Shown: piece by piece, positions 1-10,247 of the stretch | How positions within the stretch are numbered: the stretch's first letter is position 1 | Layout of the letters: each line of letters opens with the position of its first letter | NCBI RefSeq assembly: GCF_013178945.1 | Contig: NZ_JABFDM010000001.1 | Coordinates: 930,001 to 994,000, forward strand | Length of the DNA: 64,000 bases | Direction: 5' to 3' | Source: Bradyrhizobium aeschynomenes | Lineage (GTDB): Bacteria; Pseudomonadota; Alphaproteobacteria; Rhizobiales; Xanthobacteraceae | Made by a program: the position numbers and the translations under genes | Notes under the pieces: generated by a model | Database searches by the model: none | The model's input: the letters and a program-made list of their open reading frames with translations, nothing else | Told to the model about the DNA's origin: nothing

Positions 1-12
1 CGCGGACCGCCC

Positions 13-1899
13 ATGGCCTTCTATTTCGTCCAGTTCCTGACCGGCCTTGCCAGCGCGGCTTCGCTGTTCCTGGTGGCATCGGGACTGTCGATCATCTTCG
101 GCGTCACCCGCATCGTGAATTTCGCCCATGGCGCGTTCTACATGCTCGGCGCCTACGTGGCCTTCTCGCTCACCGAGCGGCTGTCCGGCCCGCTCGGCTT
201 CTGGGGCGGCATCGTGGTCGCCGCGCTTGCGGTGGCCGTCATCGGCGTGCTGGTCGAGATCGTGCTGCTGCGCCGGATCTATCACGCACCGGAGCTGTTC
301 CAGCTGCTCGGGACCTTCGGTCTGACCCTGATGGTCGAGGACCTCGTCGTGCTGATCTGGGGACCTGACGACCTGGTCGGCCGCCGCGCGCCGGGCTTCA
401 AGGGCGCGGTCGATTTCTTCGGCCAGAACATTCCGAGCTACGACCTGTTCCTGATCGCGCTGGGGCCGATCGTGCTGGGTGCGCTGTGGCTGCTGTTCCA
501 GCGCACGCGCTGGGGCATCCTGGTACGTGCGGCGACGCAGGACCGTGACATGGTCGCGGCGCTCGGCGTCAATCAGAAATGGCTGTTCACCTCGGTGTTC
601 GCGGTCGGTGTCTTCCTGGCCGCGCTCGGCGGCGCGCTGCAGATCCCGCGCGATGCGGTCCATCATGCGATGGACCTTCGCATCATCGTCGAAGTTTTCG
701 TCGTCGTCGTCATCGGCGGCCTCGGCAGCATTCTCGGCGCCTTTGTCGCCGCCGTGCTGGTGTCCGAGCTCAACGCCTTCGGCATCCTGATCTTCCCGAC
801 GATCTCGCTGATCCTGGTGTTCCTGGTGATGGCCGTCGTGCTTGTCGTGCGGCCCTGGGGTCTGTTCGGCAGGAAGGAAGCACCGGCGCGACGCACGCCC
901 GGTCTCACCGTGATCCCCTGGCGTCCGCTCAGTTCAGTCGAGCGGCTCGCCTCCCTCGTGGCGCTGGCGTTTGCGGCGATGCTGCCGTTCGTCGCCGGCA
1001 ACTATGCGCTGACCGTCGGCTCGGAGATCGCGATCTTCGTAATCTTCGCGGCCTCGCTGCATTTCCTGATGGCGGTCGGCGGCCTTGCCTCGTTCGGCCA
1101 CGCCGCCTATTTCGGCCTCGGCGCTTATGGCGTCGCCTTCCTCGCCAAGATGGCAGGACTGCCGATGATCGCCTGCCTGTTGCTTGGACCTCTGTTGGGC
1201 GCGGCGGGCGCGGCCGTGTTCGGCGCCTTCGCCGTGCAGCTCTCCGGTGTCTACTTCGCGATGCTGACGCTCGCCTTTGCCCAGATCGTCTGGTCGATCG
1301 CCTTCCAATGGGTCGCGGTGACCGGCGGCGACAACGGCATCCTCGGCCTGTGGCCGGAGAAATGGGCGGCCTCGCCGTCGCACTTCTATTGGCTTGCGCT
1401 CGGCGTCTCCGCCTTCGTCGTCAGCGTGCTGCGCCTCATCACCTTCTCGCCGTTCGGCTACGCCCTGCGCGGTATGCGCGACTCGCCGCTGCGTAGCGAG
1501 TCGATCGGCATCAACGGCAAGCGCATCCAGTGGACGGCCTTCATCATCGCCGGCACCACGGCCGGCATCGGCGGCGCGCTGTTCGCCTATCTCAAGGGCA
1601 GCGTCTTCCCGGACAACATGGGCATCTCGCTGTCGGTGGACGCGCTGGTCATGGTGCTGCTCGGCGGAGTCGAGACGGTGCCCGGCGCGATCTTCGGCGC
1701 CATCGTCTACAAGGCGCTCAACATCTGGCTGGTCAGCCAGACCGACTGGTCGAAGCTCGTGCTCGGCATCTTCATCGTGCTGATCGTCGTCGTCTTCCCT
1801 AAGGGCATCGTCGGCGTGGTCGAGAGCATCATGCACCGGCGGCGCGCGGTCGCCCCTAAGGCTGCCGCGCTGTCGGCGAAGATGGAGGGCGCGCAATGA
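13..1899 (+). CDS. Fused LivH-LivM branched-chain amino acid ABC transporter permease
   Basis: Inner-membrane permease of a high-affinity branched-chain amino acid or amide-type ABC importer. The 628 residues are about twice a normal permease. Residues 1-290 read as LivH (hydrophobic, GLSIIFGVTRIVNFAHGAFY near the start, GGLGSILGA loop near 240). Residues 310-610 read as LivM (SFGHAAYFGLGAYG, then GGVETVPGAIFGA). A short polar linker near 290-308 joins them. The frame is open throughout, so this is a true fusion. The stop overlaps livG by four bases (ATGA), which indicates translational coupling. No substrate-binding protein is visible, so it may lie upstream of the window. The substrate is not determined by sequence. 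Confidence 0.93.
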   Translation: MAFYFVQFLTGLASAASLFLVASGLSIIFGVTRIVNFAHGAFYMLGAYVAFSLTERLSGPLGFWGGIVVAALAVAVIGVLVEIVLLRRIYHAPELFQLLGTFGLTLMVEDLVVLIWGPDDLVGRRAPGFKGAVDFFGQNIPSYDLFLIALGPIVLGALWLLFQRTRWGILVRAATQDRDMVAALGVNQKWLFTSVFAVGVFLAALGGALQIPRDAVHHAMDLRIIVEVFVVVVIGGLGSILGAFVAAVLVSELNAFGILIFPTISLILVFLVMAVVLVVRPWGLFGRKEAPARRTPGLTVIPWRPLSSVERLASLVALAFAAMLPFVAGNYALTVGSEIAIFVIFAASLHFLMAVGGLASFGHAAYFGLGAYGVAFLAKMAGLPMIACLLLGPLLGAAGAAVFGAFAVQLSGVYFAMLTLAFAQIVWSIAFQWVAVTGGDNGILGLWPEKWAASPSHFYWLALGVSAFVVSVLRLITFSPFGYALRGMRDSPLRSESIGINGKRIQWTAFIIAGTTAGIGGALFAYLKGSVFPDNMGISLSVDALVMVLLGGVETVPGAIFGAIVYKALNIWLVSQTDWSKLVLGIFIVLIVVVFPKGIVGVVESIMHRRRAVAPKAAALSAKMEGAQ

Positions 1900-2687
1900 G
1901 TCTCGGTGTGTCCTTGCTCTCGGTCGAGGGCCTGTCGAAATCCTATGGCGGCATTCAGGCCGTACGCAACGTGTCGTTCATGCTGCAGGCGGGCGAGATC
2001 CTGGCGCTGATCGGACCGAACGGCGCGGGAAAAAGCACCTGCTTCGACATGCTGAACGGCCAGAACGTGCCGGACAGCGGGCGCATCACCGTCATGGGGC
2101 AGGAGACCACCGGCCGCAAGCCGCGCGAGGTCTGGCGCCTCGGCGTCGGCCGCACCTTCCAGATCACCGCGACCTATCCGACGATGACGGTCCGCGAGAA
2201 CATCCAGGTTGCGCTGGTGTCACATCATCATCGCCTGTTCGATTTCTGGACGCCGATGATTTCGATCGAACGCGGCGAGGCCGATCGGCTGCTCGATCTC
2301 GTCGGCATGGCCGGTTATGCCGAGCGGCCCTGCGGCGAGCTCGCCTATGGCGACCTCAAGCGGCTGGAGCTGGCGATCGCGCTGGCCAATCAACCCAAGC
2401 TGCTCCTGATGGACGAGCCGACCGCCGGCATGGCGCCGCGTGAGCGCGTCGAGCTGATGCGCCTGACCGCCAAAATCGCGCGGGAGCAGTCGATCGGCGT
2501 GCTGTTCACGGAGCACGACATGGACGTGGTGTTCGAGCACGCCGATCGCATTCTCGTGCTCAACCGCGGCAGCCTGATCGCGCAGGGCTCGCCGGCCGAG
2601 GTCCGCGCCAATCGCGAGGTGCAGGCGATCTATCTCGGCGAAGGCCTGCTGTACGATGCCCGGCATCGCGAGGGAGCCCCGGCATGA
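1896..2687 (+). CDS. livG: Branched-chain amino acid ABC transporter ATP-binding protein LivG
   Basis: Cytoplasmic ATPase that powers the fused LivHM permease together with LivF. Walker A is GPNGAGKST at residues 40-48 and Walker B is LLLMDEP at 169-175. The signature region is LAYGDLKR at 149-156 instead of LSGGQ, a variant that is usual in LivG. The C-terminal extension after residue 235 (YLGEGLL) is also typical. It overlaps the genes on both sides by four bases, so it sits in a tightly coupled operon. Length (263) is normal for the family. Confidence 0.93.
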   Translation: MSLGVSLLSVEGLSKSYGGIQAVRNVSFMLQAGEILALIGPNGAGKSTCFDMLNGQNVPDSGRITVMGQETTGRKPREVWRLGVGRTFQITATYPTMTVRENIQVALVSHHHRLFDFWTPMISIERGEADRLLDLVGMAGYAERPCGELAYGDLKRLELAIALANQPKLLLMDEPTAGMAPRERVELMRLTAKIAREQSIGVLFTEHDMDVVFEHADRILVLNRGSLIAQGSPAEVRANREVQAIYLGEGLLYDARHREGAPA

Positions 2688-3388
2688 AGCTGTCCGTCTC
2701 CAATTTGAACAGCCATTACGGCCCGGCACATATCCTGTTCGACATCGGCCTTGAGGTCGGCGAGGGCGAGGTGGTGGCGCTGCTCGGCCGCAACGGCGCC
2801 GGCAAGTCGACCACGTTCCGCTCCATCGTCGGCCTCGTCGCGTTGCGCGAGGGGCAGATCCTGTTCGAAGGCAAGGACATCTCGACGGCGCCGACCCATG
2901 AGATCGTGCGTAGCGGTCTCGGCTACGTGCCCGAGGAGCGGCGCATCTTCACCGATTTGACCGTCGAGGAGAACCTCGAAGTCGGCCGGCAGAAGCCGCG
3001 GCCCGGCGCGCCGCAATGGACGCGCGAGAAGCTCTACAAGCTGTTTCCCAATCTCGGCGAGATGAAGAACCGGCCGGGCGGGCGCATGAGCGGCGGCGAG
3101 CAGCAGATGCTGACCATCGCCCGCACCTTGATGGGCAATCCGTCGCTGGTGCTGCTCGACGAGCCCTCCGAAGGCCTGTCGCCGAAGATCGTCGAACAGA
3201 TGGTGGATGCCATCCTGACGATGAAGAAGGAAGGCGTGTCGCTGGTCGTGTCCGAGCAGAACCTGCATTTCGCGAAGCTGATCTCGGATCGCGCCTACAT
3301 CATCGAGCGTGGCCGCATCTGCTTCGCCGGCACCATGGCCGAGCTCGACGCGCGGCCCGACATCCGCGACGCGCATCTGTCGATCTGA
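2684..3388 (+). CDS. livF: Branched-chain amino acid ABC transporter ATP-binding protein LivF
   Basis: Second ATPase of the Liv-type importer. Walker A is GRNGAGKS at 35-42, the signature MSGGEQQ at 134-140 and Walker B LVLLDEP at 154-160. VPEERRIFTDLTVEENL near 81 is characteristic of LivF. The length (234) is normal. The start ATG overlaps the livG stop, so the protein is made from the same message. A MarR regulator begins 12 bases after its stop, which suggests the regulator is co-transcribed with the transporter. Confidence 0.93.
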   Translation: MKLSVSNLNSHYGPAHILFDIGLEVGEGEVVALLGRNGAGKSTTFRSIVGLVALREGQILFEGKDISTAPTHEIVRSGLGYVPEERRIFTDLTVEENLEVGRQKPRPGAPQWTREKLYKLFPNLGEMKNRPGGRMSGGEQQMLTIARTLMGNPSLVLLDEPSEGLSPKIVEQMVDAILTMKKEGVSLVVSEQNLHFAKLISDRAYIIERGRICFAGTMAELDARPDIRDAHLSI

Positions 3389-3400
3389 GGCGAGGACTCA

Positions 3401-3913
3401 ATGGCGAAGACGGCCGCGCTGAAGCGATCGACAAAAGCGACCAAGGCTGCATCGAAGCCGGCGGCGAAAGCGGCCGCGAAGGCGGCCGCCAAGCCGGCGA
3501 AATCGACCTACGTGCTGGACGACCAGATCGGCTTCATCCTGCGCCAGGTCTGGCAGCGCCACACCATGATCTTCGCCCGCGACATCGGCAGCAACCTGAC
3601 GCCGACTCAATGGGCGGCGCTGTCGAAGCTGGTCGAGACCGGGCCGTGTTCGCAGAACCAGCTCGGCCGATTGACGGCGATGGATGTTGCCACGATCAAG
3701 GGCGTCATCGATCGGCTGACAGCGCGCGGCCTCACGGAGACCAGCGCGGATCCGCAGGACGGCCGGCGGCTGCTGGTGAGCTTGACCCGTGCGGGCCAGC
3801 AGCTTGCCGAGAAGACCGCGCCGCTGGCGCTCGCGATTTCGAAGGAAACGCTCGCGCCGCTGGATGCGAAAGAGCGCGAGACGCTGCTGTCGCTGTTGAG
3901 CCGGCTGCGGTAG
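3401..3913 (+). CDS. MarR-family transcriptional regulator with Lys/Ala-rich N-terminal tail
   Basis: Predicted DNA-binding repressor or sensor of 170 residues. Residues 45-165 have the MarR winged-helix layout, including an LTPTQWAAL helix, NQLGRLTAMDVATIKGVIDRL (recognition helix) and the wing with DPQDGRRLLVSLT. The first ~35 residues are an unusual Lys/Ala repeat resembling histone H1-like tails, which could add non-specific DNA affinity. This tail is seen directly; its role is inference. The position 12 bases after livF suggests it controls or responds to the transported compound. The ligand is unknown. Confidence 0.88.
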   Translation: MAKTAALKRSTKATKAASKPAAKAAAKAAAKPAKSTYVLDDQIGFILRQVWQRHTMIFARDIGSNLTPTQWAALSKLVETGPCSQNQLGRLTAMDVATIKGVIDRLTARGLTETSADPQDGRRLLVSLTRAGQQLAEKTAPLALAISKETLAPLDAKERETLLSLLSRLR

Positions 3914-3930
3914 TCCAGCGGGCAGCTCTC

Positions 3931-4030
3931 GTAGGGTGGGCAAAGCGAAGCGTGCCCACCATTCTCACCAAGACCACCTCTGCAAACGGTGGGCACGCGC
4001 CGCCTGACGGCGTCGCTTTGCCCACCCTAC
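3931..4030. repeat. Palindromic intergenic repeat with perfect 18-bp inverted ends
   Basis: Ends GTAGGGTGGGCAAAGCGA (3931-3948) and its exact complement (4013-4030) bound a 100-base element. Inner arms GCGTGCCCACC (3950-3960) and GGTGGGCACGC (3988-3998) pair as well. A related copy lies at 46439-46577. No coding capacity. It resembles a small non-autonomous palindromic element. Confidence 0.85.
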
Positions 4031-4063
4031 GGTTTTGGTTCGCGGTAGCAACCAGACTAACCG

Positions 4064-4139
4064 CGTCATTGCGAGCGCAGCGAAGCAATCCAGGTCGTCA
4101 CACACGACTCTGGATTGCTTCGCTGCGCTCGCAATGACG
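4064..4139. repeat. Perfect 30-bp inverted repeat (long hairpin)
   Basis: The arm at 4064-4093, beginning CGTCATTGCGAGCGCAGCGA, is exactly complementary to 4110-4139, with a 16-base loop. It lies between convergent genes, so it could end transcription of either strand, but no T-tract follows. The core CATTGCGAGCGCAGCGAAGC is a palindromic motif type I recall from many alphaproteobacterial intergenic regions (memory, not checked). Confidence 0.8.
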
Positions 4140-4205
4140 GTGAGGCGATGGTTACGCGCACTCACATCATTTGAGATTGAGGATGCAGGAGCGGCAAACT
4201 CTGCC

Positions 4206-4326
4206 GTCGTCCCGGCTTTGAGCCGGGACCCAGAGCCACAGAGTGTAGCTTGGGGCAGGCGCGTCGTTGACATCGCGCCCACCACGACCGCCGCGGAGTA
4301 TGGGTCCCGGCTCAAGGCCGGGACGA
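4206..4326. repeat. Palindromic repeat with GTCGTCCCGGC ends
   Basis: Outer ends GTCGTCCCGGC and GCCGGGACGAC pair, and each end also holds its own small hairpin (CCCGGCTTTGAGCCGGG and CCCGGCTCAAGGCCGGG). A related copy is at 46258-46408. With the two preceding repeats it fills most of the 482-base gap between the MarR gene and the convergent amidohydrolase. I see no gene in that gap. Confidence 0.75.
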
Positions 4327-4395
4327 CACCGTTGGTGTGAGCGAGCTGGGCACACTCACCGCCGCACCCACATAGACGGCGCAGCGATCGGCGAC

Positions 4396-5592
4396 CTACT
4401 TCGCCACGATCTCCGGGATCTTCGTCGCCGGTGGCGTGTTGCGGCTGCGCTGGGTGCGGACGATGCCGTCGATGATGGTCATGCCGATGCCCGGGAGGTC
4501 GCCGAGCTGGACGCTGTCGAGCAGGGTGTTCGCCGGCGAATGCTGCGCCTTGTCCATGATGACGAAGTCTGCGGAGCGGCCGACCTCGATCAGGCCGCAA
4601 TCGAGCTCGCGCATTCGCGCGGTGTTGCCGGTGGCGAAGCAGAAGGCGATCTCGGCCGGGATGTCGCCGAGCGACGACAGCAGCGACACCATGCGAAGGA
4701 TGCCGAGCGGCTGCACGCCGGAGCCGGCGGGCGCGTCGGTGCCGAGGATGACGCGGTTGAGCTCGTTCATCTCGCGCGCGGTGCGCAGGGTGAACAGCGC
4801 CGAGCGCTCATTGCCGTTGTGCACCAGCTCGAGGCCGGCCTTGCAGCCCTCGCAGATGCAGCGGATCTGATCGTCGGGCAGGGCGGTGTGGCCGCCATTG
4901 ATATGGCCGATGACGTCGGTGCCGGCTTCCAGCACGACGTCCTTGTCGATCAGGCCGGAGCCGGGGATCGACGGACCGCCGGTGTGGATCGTGCTCTGGA
5001 TGCCATATTTGCGCGCCCAGCCGACCATCTTGCGCGCGGTCGGGCCGTCCTTGACGCCGCCGAGGCCGACCTCGCCGAGCAGCTTGACGCCGGCCGCGGC
5101 GAGCTCCTTGAAGTCGTCCTCGACCATCTCGCATTCGATCACCGGCGCGCCGGCATGCACCTTCACCCCGCCGGGACGCAGCGTCCAGAACGCGCGCTGC
5201 GCGAAGATCGCCATGGCCTTTAGGCCGACGACGTCGCGCGGGCGGCCGGGCATGTGCACCTCACCGGCCGAGATCATGGTGGTGACGCCGCCATGCAGGT
5301 AGGAATCTATCCAGTTGCTCTGGTTCTGCCGCGGCGTCCAGTCGCCGGCGACGGGATGGACGTGGCTGTCGATCAGGCCCGGCGCGACCGTGGTGCCGTG
5401 GGCATTCACGATTGTTGTCGCGCCGGAGGTGTCCACGTCCTTGTACCGGCCGATCGCGGTGATCTTGCCGTTCTCGGCCACGATGGTGTCGGCATCCAGG
5501 ATCGGCCGTTCCAGCGCGCCCGACAGCATCAGACCGATGTTGCGGATGACCAGCTTGCTGGGACCGGTTGCTTGCGGCGCGTCATGGGCCAT
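4396..5592 (-). CDS. Enamidase-like amidohydrolase (lactam/enamide hydrolase)
   Basis: Cytoplasmic metal-dependent hydrolase of 398 residues in the amidohydrolase superfamily. Visible metal-site motifs are DSHVHP (76-80; H77, H79), HTGG (H203), HINGG (H230) and GTDAP (D286). By memory it matches Eubacterium barkeri enamidase along its length (shared WTPRQN/YAPRQK, LHGGVTTMISAG, GEVGLG, PGSG, RSRNTPPA). That enzyme opens the lactam 1,4,5,6-tetrahydro-6-oxonicotinate to 2-formylglutarate in nicotinate breakdown. The exact substrate here is uncertain. The start has an AAGGAC ribosome site about 7 bases upstream. It lies just downstream of the LysR gene on the same strand, next to the pxp-type operon. 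Confidence 0.8.
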   Translation of the reverse strand: MAHDAPQATGPSKLVIRNIGLMLSGALERPILDADTIVAENGKITAIGRYKDVDTSGATTIVNAHGTTVAPGLIDSHVHPVAGDWTPRQNQSNWIDSYLHGGVTTMISAGEVHMPGRPRDVVGLKAMAIFAQRAFWTLRPGGVKVHAGAPVIECEMVEDDFKELAAAGVKLLGEVGLGGVKDGPTARKMVGWARKYGIQSTIHTGGPSIPGSGLIDKDVVLEAGTDVIGHINGGHTALPDDQIRCICEGCKAGLELVHNGNERSALFTLRTAREMNELNRVILGTDAPAGSGVQPLGILRMVSLLSSLGDIPAEIAFCFATGNTARMRELDCGLIEVGRSADFVIMDKAQHSPANTLLDSVQLGDLPGIGMTIIDGIVRTQRSRNTPPATKIPEIVAK

Positions 5593-5763
5593 CGGGATGT
5601 CCTTCTCTGTCGAAGCGTTTTGCGGCAGTTTGCGCCTGCACGCGGCGCAGCATCAAGCCGGTTTTGGTCATTCGTACACGAATGAATGGGAGCGGCAAGC
5701 GGCGGACTTGCACGAAGATGAGGCGCGGGTTGCCTACGCTGCAGACGGCTTCGATCGCCGCAT

Positions 5764-6681
5764 CTATCGCAGCGTCGGGATGTAGAACGCCTGGCGGAAG
5801 TAGGAGCGGAACACCTCCATGGCCGGCGTGAACTCGATGTTTCGCCGCCAGGCGAGGCCGACATCCATCGCCGGGACGGGATCGCTGAGCACGATCGTCT
5901 CGATCCGGCGGCCCTCCAGCGACCATGGACGCAGCACCATGTCGGAGAGGATGGCGACACCCTGGCCGTTGGCGACCATGGAACGTACGGCCTCGACCGA
6001 GGACGTCCGCAGCACGACGTTCGGTTGAAATGCGGTCTTGTTCCAGTATTTGAGCGAGGTGTGCGCGGCCTCGTCGACCGTCAGCATGATGTAGGGCTCG
6101 TCGGCAACGTCCCGCAACGACACGGATTCGCGCTGCAGCAGCCGATGCTTCGACGGCACCCAGAGTCGTCGTCGCGAGCCGATCAGCGTCTCCATGGTGA
6201 GATCGGGGTTCTGTACGTTCGACGTCAGCAGCACCGCGATGTCGTAGCGGTTCGACAGCAGTCCTTCCTCGATCGCCTCGCGCGTCAGCTCGAACAGCTG
6301 GATGTTGAGCCGCGGATAGTGCCGCTTCAGCCGCTCGAGATGATTGGGCAGGAAGTATCCGATCACGGTGTAGGTCGCCGCGAGCGTCAGGCTGCCTTCG
6401 ACGTCGCCGGCGGGCACGCGCAGCGAGGTCGCTTCCTCCACCTTGTTGAGGATGTCGTAAGCGTGAAACAGGAATTGCCGGCCGATCGGCGTCAGCTCCA
6501 TCCCCTGCGGCGAGCGGTTGAACAGTTCGGCGCCGACGATCTCCTCGAGCTCCTTGATCGAGGTGGTGATCGCCGATTGCGAGATCGACAGCGCCGAGGC
6601 GGCCTGGGTGATCTGGCCCTGCTCGGCGGTGGCGACGAAATAGCGGATCTGGCGCAGGCTGATGGCCACCCAATTCTCCAT
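5764..6681 (-). CDS. LysR-family transcriptional regulator
   Basis: 305-residue regulator. The N-terminal winged helix (about 8-66) contains LRQIRYFVATAEQGQITQAASALSISQSAITTSIKELE-type spacing. The effector domain spans roughly 95-295. It is divergent from the pxpA-type operon and shares the AT-rich region 6682-6958 with it, the usual layout for a LysR protein that activates its neighbour. It also reads towards the enamidase-like gene, so it may control both. The inducer is unknown, probably a lactam or amide pathway intermediate (inference). Confidence 0.9.
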   Translation of the reverse strand: MENWVAISLRQIRYFVATAEQGQITQAASALSISQSAITTSIKELEEIVGAELFNRSPQGMELTPIGRQFLFHAYDILNKVEEATSLRVPAGDVEGSLTLAATYTVIGYFLPNHLERLKRHYPRLNIQLFELTREAIEEGLLSNRYDIAVLLTSNVQNPDLTMETLIGSRRRLWVPSKHRLLQRESVSLRDVADEPYIMLTVDEAAHTSLKYWNKTAFQPNVVLRTSSVEAVRSMVANGQGVAILSDMVLRPWSLEGRRIETIVLSDPVPAMDVGLAWRRNIEFTPAMEVFRSYFRQAFYIPTLR

Positions 6682-6958
6682 TCATAGATCAGAATATGCA
6701 GCCATCTTTTATCTTAAAAAGCAAATCGAATATTCCTTGGGCAGGCTGCACTGCAAACAGGCGGCAACATTAACCCATATAAAACAATGTCTTGGAAGGA
6801 TGCGGCATGTAAAGCGTGTTCAATGGGCTATCTAAAAAAGAGATAATAATTTTCCAACAATAATAATTTTCAATGGAAGTTCGTGCCCCTAACGTCCCCT
6901 TCCGCCGCCCCGTCGCACATCTCTCGCGAACGGGCGGCGCCAGGTGAGGGGAGCATCC
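6682..6958. promoter_or_regulatory. AT-rich divergent control region between LysR gene and pxp-type operon
   Basis: This gap is conspicuously AT-rich between about 6690 and 6885, unlike the rest of the window. It contains the palindrome GAATATTC at 6728-6735 and an 11-base direct repeat TAATAATTTTC at 6844-6854 and 6861-6871, 17 bases apart start to start. These are candidate LysR binding and promoter elements; assignment is inference. A ribosome site AGGGGAG at 6947-6953 serves the downstream gene. Confidence 0.6.
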
Positions 6959-7756
6959 GTGCCGCTGAAGACTGTCGATATCAATTGCGACCTGGGCGAA
7001 GCGTTCGGCTCCTGGCGGCTGAGCGATGCCGAGGACGCCAAGCTGATGGAGCTGATCAGCTCGGCGAACATCGCCGCCGGCTTCCACGCCGGCGATCCCA
7101 ACCTGATGGACGCCACGGTTCGGCTCGCGACCCAGCACGGCGTCGGCATCGGCGCGCATCCCGGCTATCGCGATCTGCAAGGCTTTGGCCGCCGGCGCAT
7201 CGACGGCTCGGCCGATGAGCTGATCAACGACATCGTCTACCAGGTCGGCGCCATCCGTGAGTTCGCCCGCCGCCATGGCGGCACCTTGCAGCACGTCAAG
7301 CCGCACGGCGCGCTCTACATGGAGCTCGCCGCCAACGAGCAGCTGTCGCGCTCCTTCATCAAGCTGATGCGCACGGTGGCGCCGAACTCCTTCGTGTTCT
7401 GCATGGACATTTCGGTGACCTATCGCGTCGCCGTCGAAGCGGGGCAGCCCGTCATCCGCGAGTTCTACGCCGACCGCGACTACGACCGCTCCGGCTCGAT
7501 CGTCTTCACCCGCCACGGCAAGAGGCTCGATCCGCAGGGCGTTGCCGACAAGGTGCTGCGGGCATGCCAGACCGGCAAGGTCCGCACCATCGAGGGCGAC
7601 GACATCGACATCGAATTCGAGTCGATCTGCTTCCATTCGGATACGCCCGGCGCCTACGAGATCGCCAGCGCGATGCGCCAGACGCTGATTGCCAACGGCA
7701 TCCGCATCGCGCCGCCGTCCGACATCGTTCCCCAGAAACCGCAAAGCGAAGCCTGA
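6959..7756 (+). CDS. pxpA: 5-oxoprolinase subunit A-like protein (LamB/YcsF family)
   Basis: Hydrolytic subunit of the bacterial PxpABC-type 5-oxoprolinase family. The N-terminal [12 protein letters not shown] and the following [30 protein letters not shown] and [10 protein letters not shown] blocks are the family signature. I chose GTG at 6959 because AGGGGAG lies 5 bases upstream; an in-frame GTG at 6944 would add five residues. The length (265) is usual. It is the first gene of an operon with biotin carrier, biotin carboxylase, PxpB and PxpC. The true substrate could be 5-oxoproline or another lactam or amide. Confidence 0.88.
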   Translation: MPLKTVDINCDLGEAFGSWRLSDAEDAKLMELISSANIAAGFHAGDPNLMDATVRLATQHGVGIGAHPGYRDLQGFGRRRIDGSADELINDIVYQVGAIREFARRHGGTLQHVKPHGALYMELAANEQLSRSFIKLMRTVAPNSFVFCMDISVTYRVAVEAGQPVIREFYADRDYDRSGSIVFTRHGKRLDPQGVADKVLRACQTGKVRTIEGDDIDIEFESICFHSDTPGAYEIASAMRQTLIANGIRIAPPSDIVPQKPQSEA

Positions 7757-7759
7757 CCC

Positions 7760-7995
7760 ATGAGCACTGAGATCAAGTCCCCGCTGCCTGGCGTGTTCTA
7801 TCGCAAGCCCTCGCCGGAGAGCGCGCCGTTCAAGAAGGACGGCGATACGGTCGCTGCTGACGACGTGATCGGCCTCGTCGAGGTGATGAAGTCGTTCCAC
7901 GAGGTCAAGGCCGGCGTTGCCGGCAGCAACATTCGCTTCTCTGTCGATGACGCGGATGCGGTTATGGCTGGCCAGGTGATCGCTGAGGTCGAGGC

Positions 7996-7999
<4 letters not shown>
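7760..7999 (+). CDS. Biotin carboxyl carrier domain protein (79 residues)
   Basis: Single biotinyl domain. The biotin attachment motif appears as EVMKS near residue 45, so the lysine is present although the usual AMKM is VMKS. There is no long N-terminal Ala/Pro linker as in fatty-acid-synthesis AccB, which argues for a dedicated catabolic carboxylase. It begins three bases after the pxpA stop and overlaps the biotin carboxylase gene by four bases. It probably carries carboxybiotin from the AccC-like subunit to the PxpB/PxpC pair. Confidence 0.87.
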
Positions 8000-9377
<1,378 letters not shown>

Positions 9378-9378
<1 letters not shown>

Positions 9379-10247
9379 TGACCACCCGCTACTCGTTCGG
9401 GGGGGACGAGCATCTCTTCGTCGAATGCGACGAGGCGATGTCGCTCGATGCCTTCTTCAAGAGCCTGTCGATGACGAATGCGATCCGCGACGCCGGCATC
9501 AAGGGCGTCACGGAGATCTGCCCGGCCAATGCGTCGTTCCAGATCAAGTTCGATCCCGATGTGATCAAGCCGAACGACATCCTCAAAGAGGTGCAGGGTA
9601 TCGAGAGCGCGGCGGCCAAGACGGAGCCGGTCATCAGGACCCGCATCATCGAAATCCCCGTGTTCTACCAGGACCCGTGGACGCACGAGACCTTGATGCG
9701 CTTCCGCGAGCGGCACCAGGACCCGACCGCGACCGACCTCGAATATGCCGCGCGCGTCAACGGCCTCGCCGATGTCGACGCCTTCATCAAGGCGCATAGC
9801 GGCTCGCCCTGGTTCGTCTCGATGGTCGGCTTCGTCGCCGGTCTGCCGTTCATGTACCAGATGGTCGAGCGCGCCAAGCAGCTCCAGGTGCCGAAATATC
9901 TGCGCCCGCGCACCGATACGCCGAAGCTGACGATCGGTCATGGCGGCTGCTTCTCCTGCATCTACTCGGTGCGTGGCGCCGGCGGCTACCAGATGTTCGG
10001 CATCACGCCGATGCCGATCTTCGATCCCGAGCAGAGCATCTCCTATTTGCGCGATTTCATGGTGTTCTTCCGGCCCGGCGACATCGTCAAGTTCAAGCCG
10101 ATCCAGCAGGACGAATACGACCACGCACTGGGCGAGGTCGCCTCCGGCCGCTTCGCACCGATCATTCGCGACGTCACCTTCGACTTCCGCGATTTCCAGA
10201 AGGACATGACCGGCTACAACGCCAAGCTTCAGGGAGCGCTGGCATGA
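9378..10247 (+). CDS. pxpB: 5-oxoprolinase subunit B / KipI-like carboxyltransferase domain protein
   Basis: Belongs to the allophanate-hydrolase-subunit-1/KipI family. SGSPWFVSMVGFVAGLPFMY and a later GGYQMFGITPMPIFDP are the expected core motifs. At 289 residues it is longer than typical KipI (~220-240), with extra sequence at the N-terminal side (HLFVECDEAMSLDAFFKSL). The start overlaps the biotin carboxylase stop (TGATG). The family is homologous to half of the carboxyltransferase domain of urea carboxylase, which fits the biotin genes alongside. It forms a complex with the next gene product. Confidence 0.85.
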
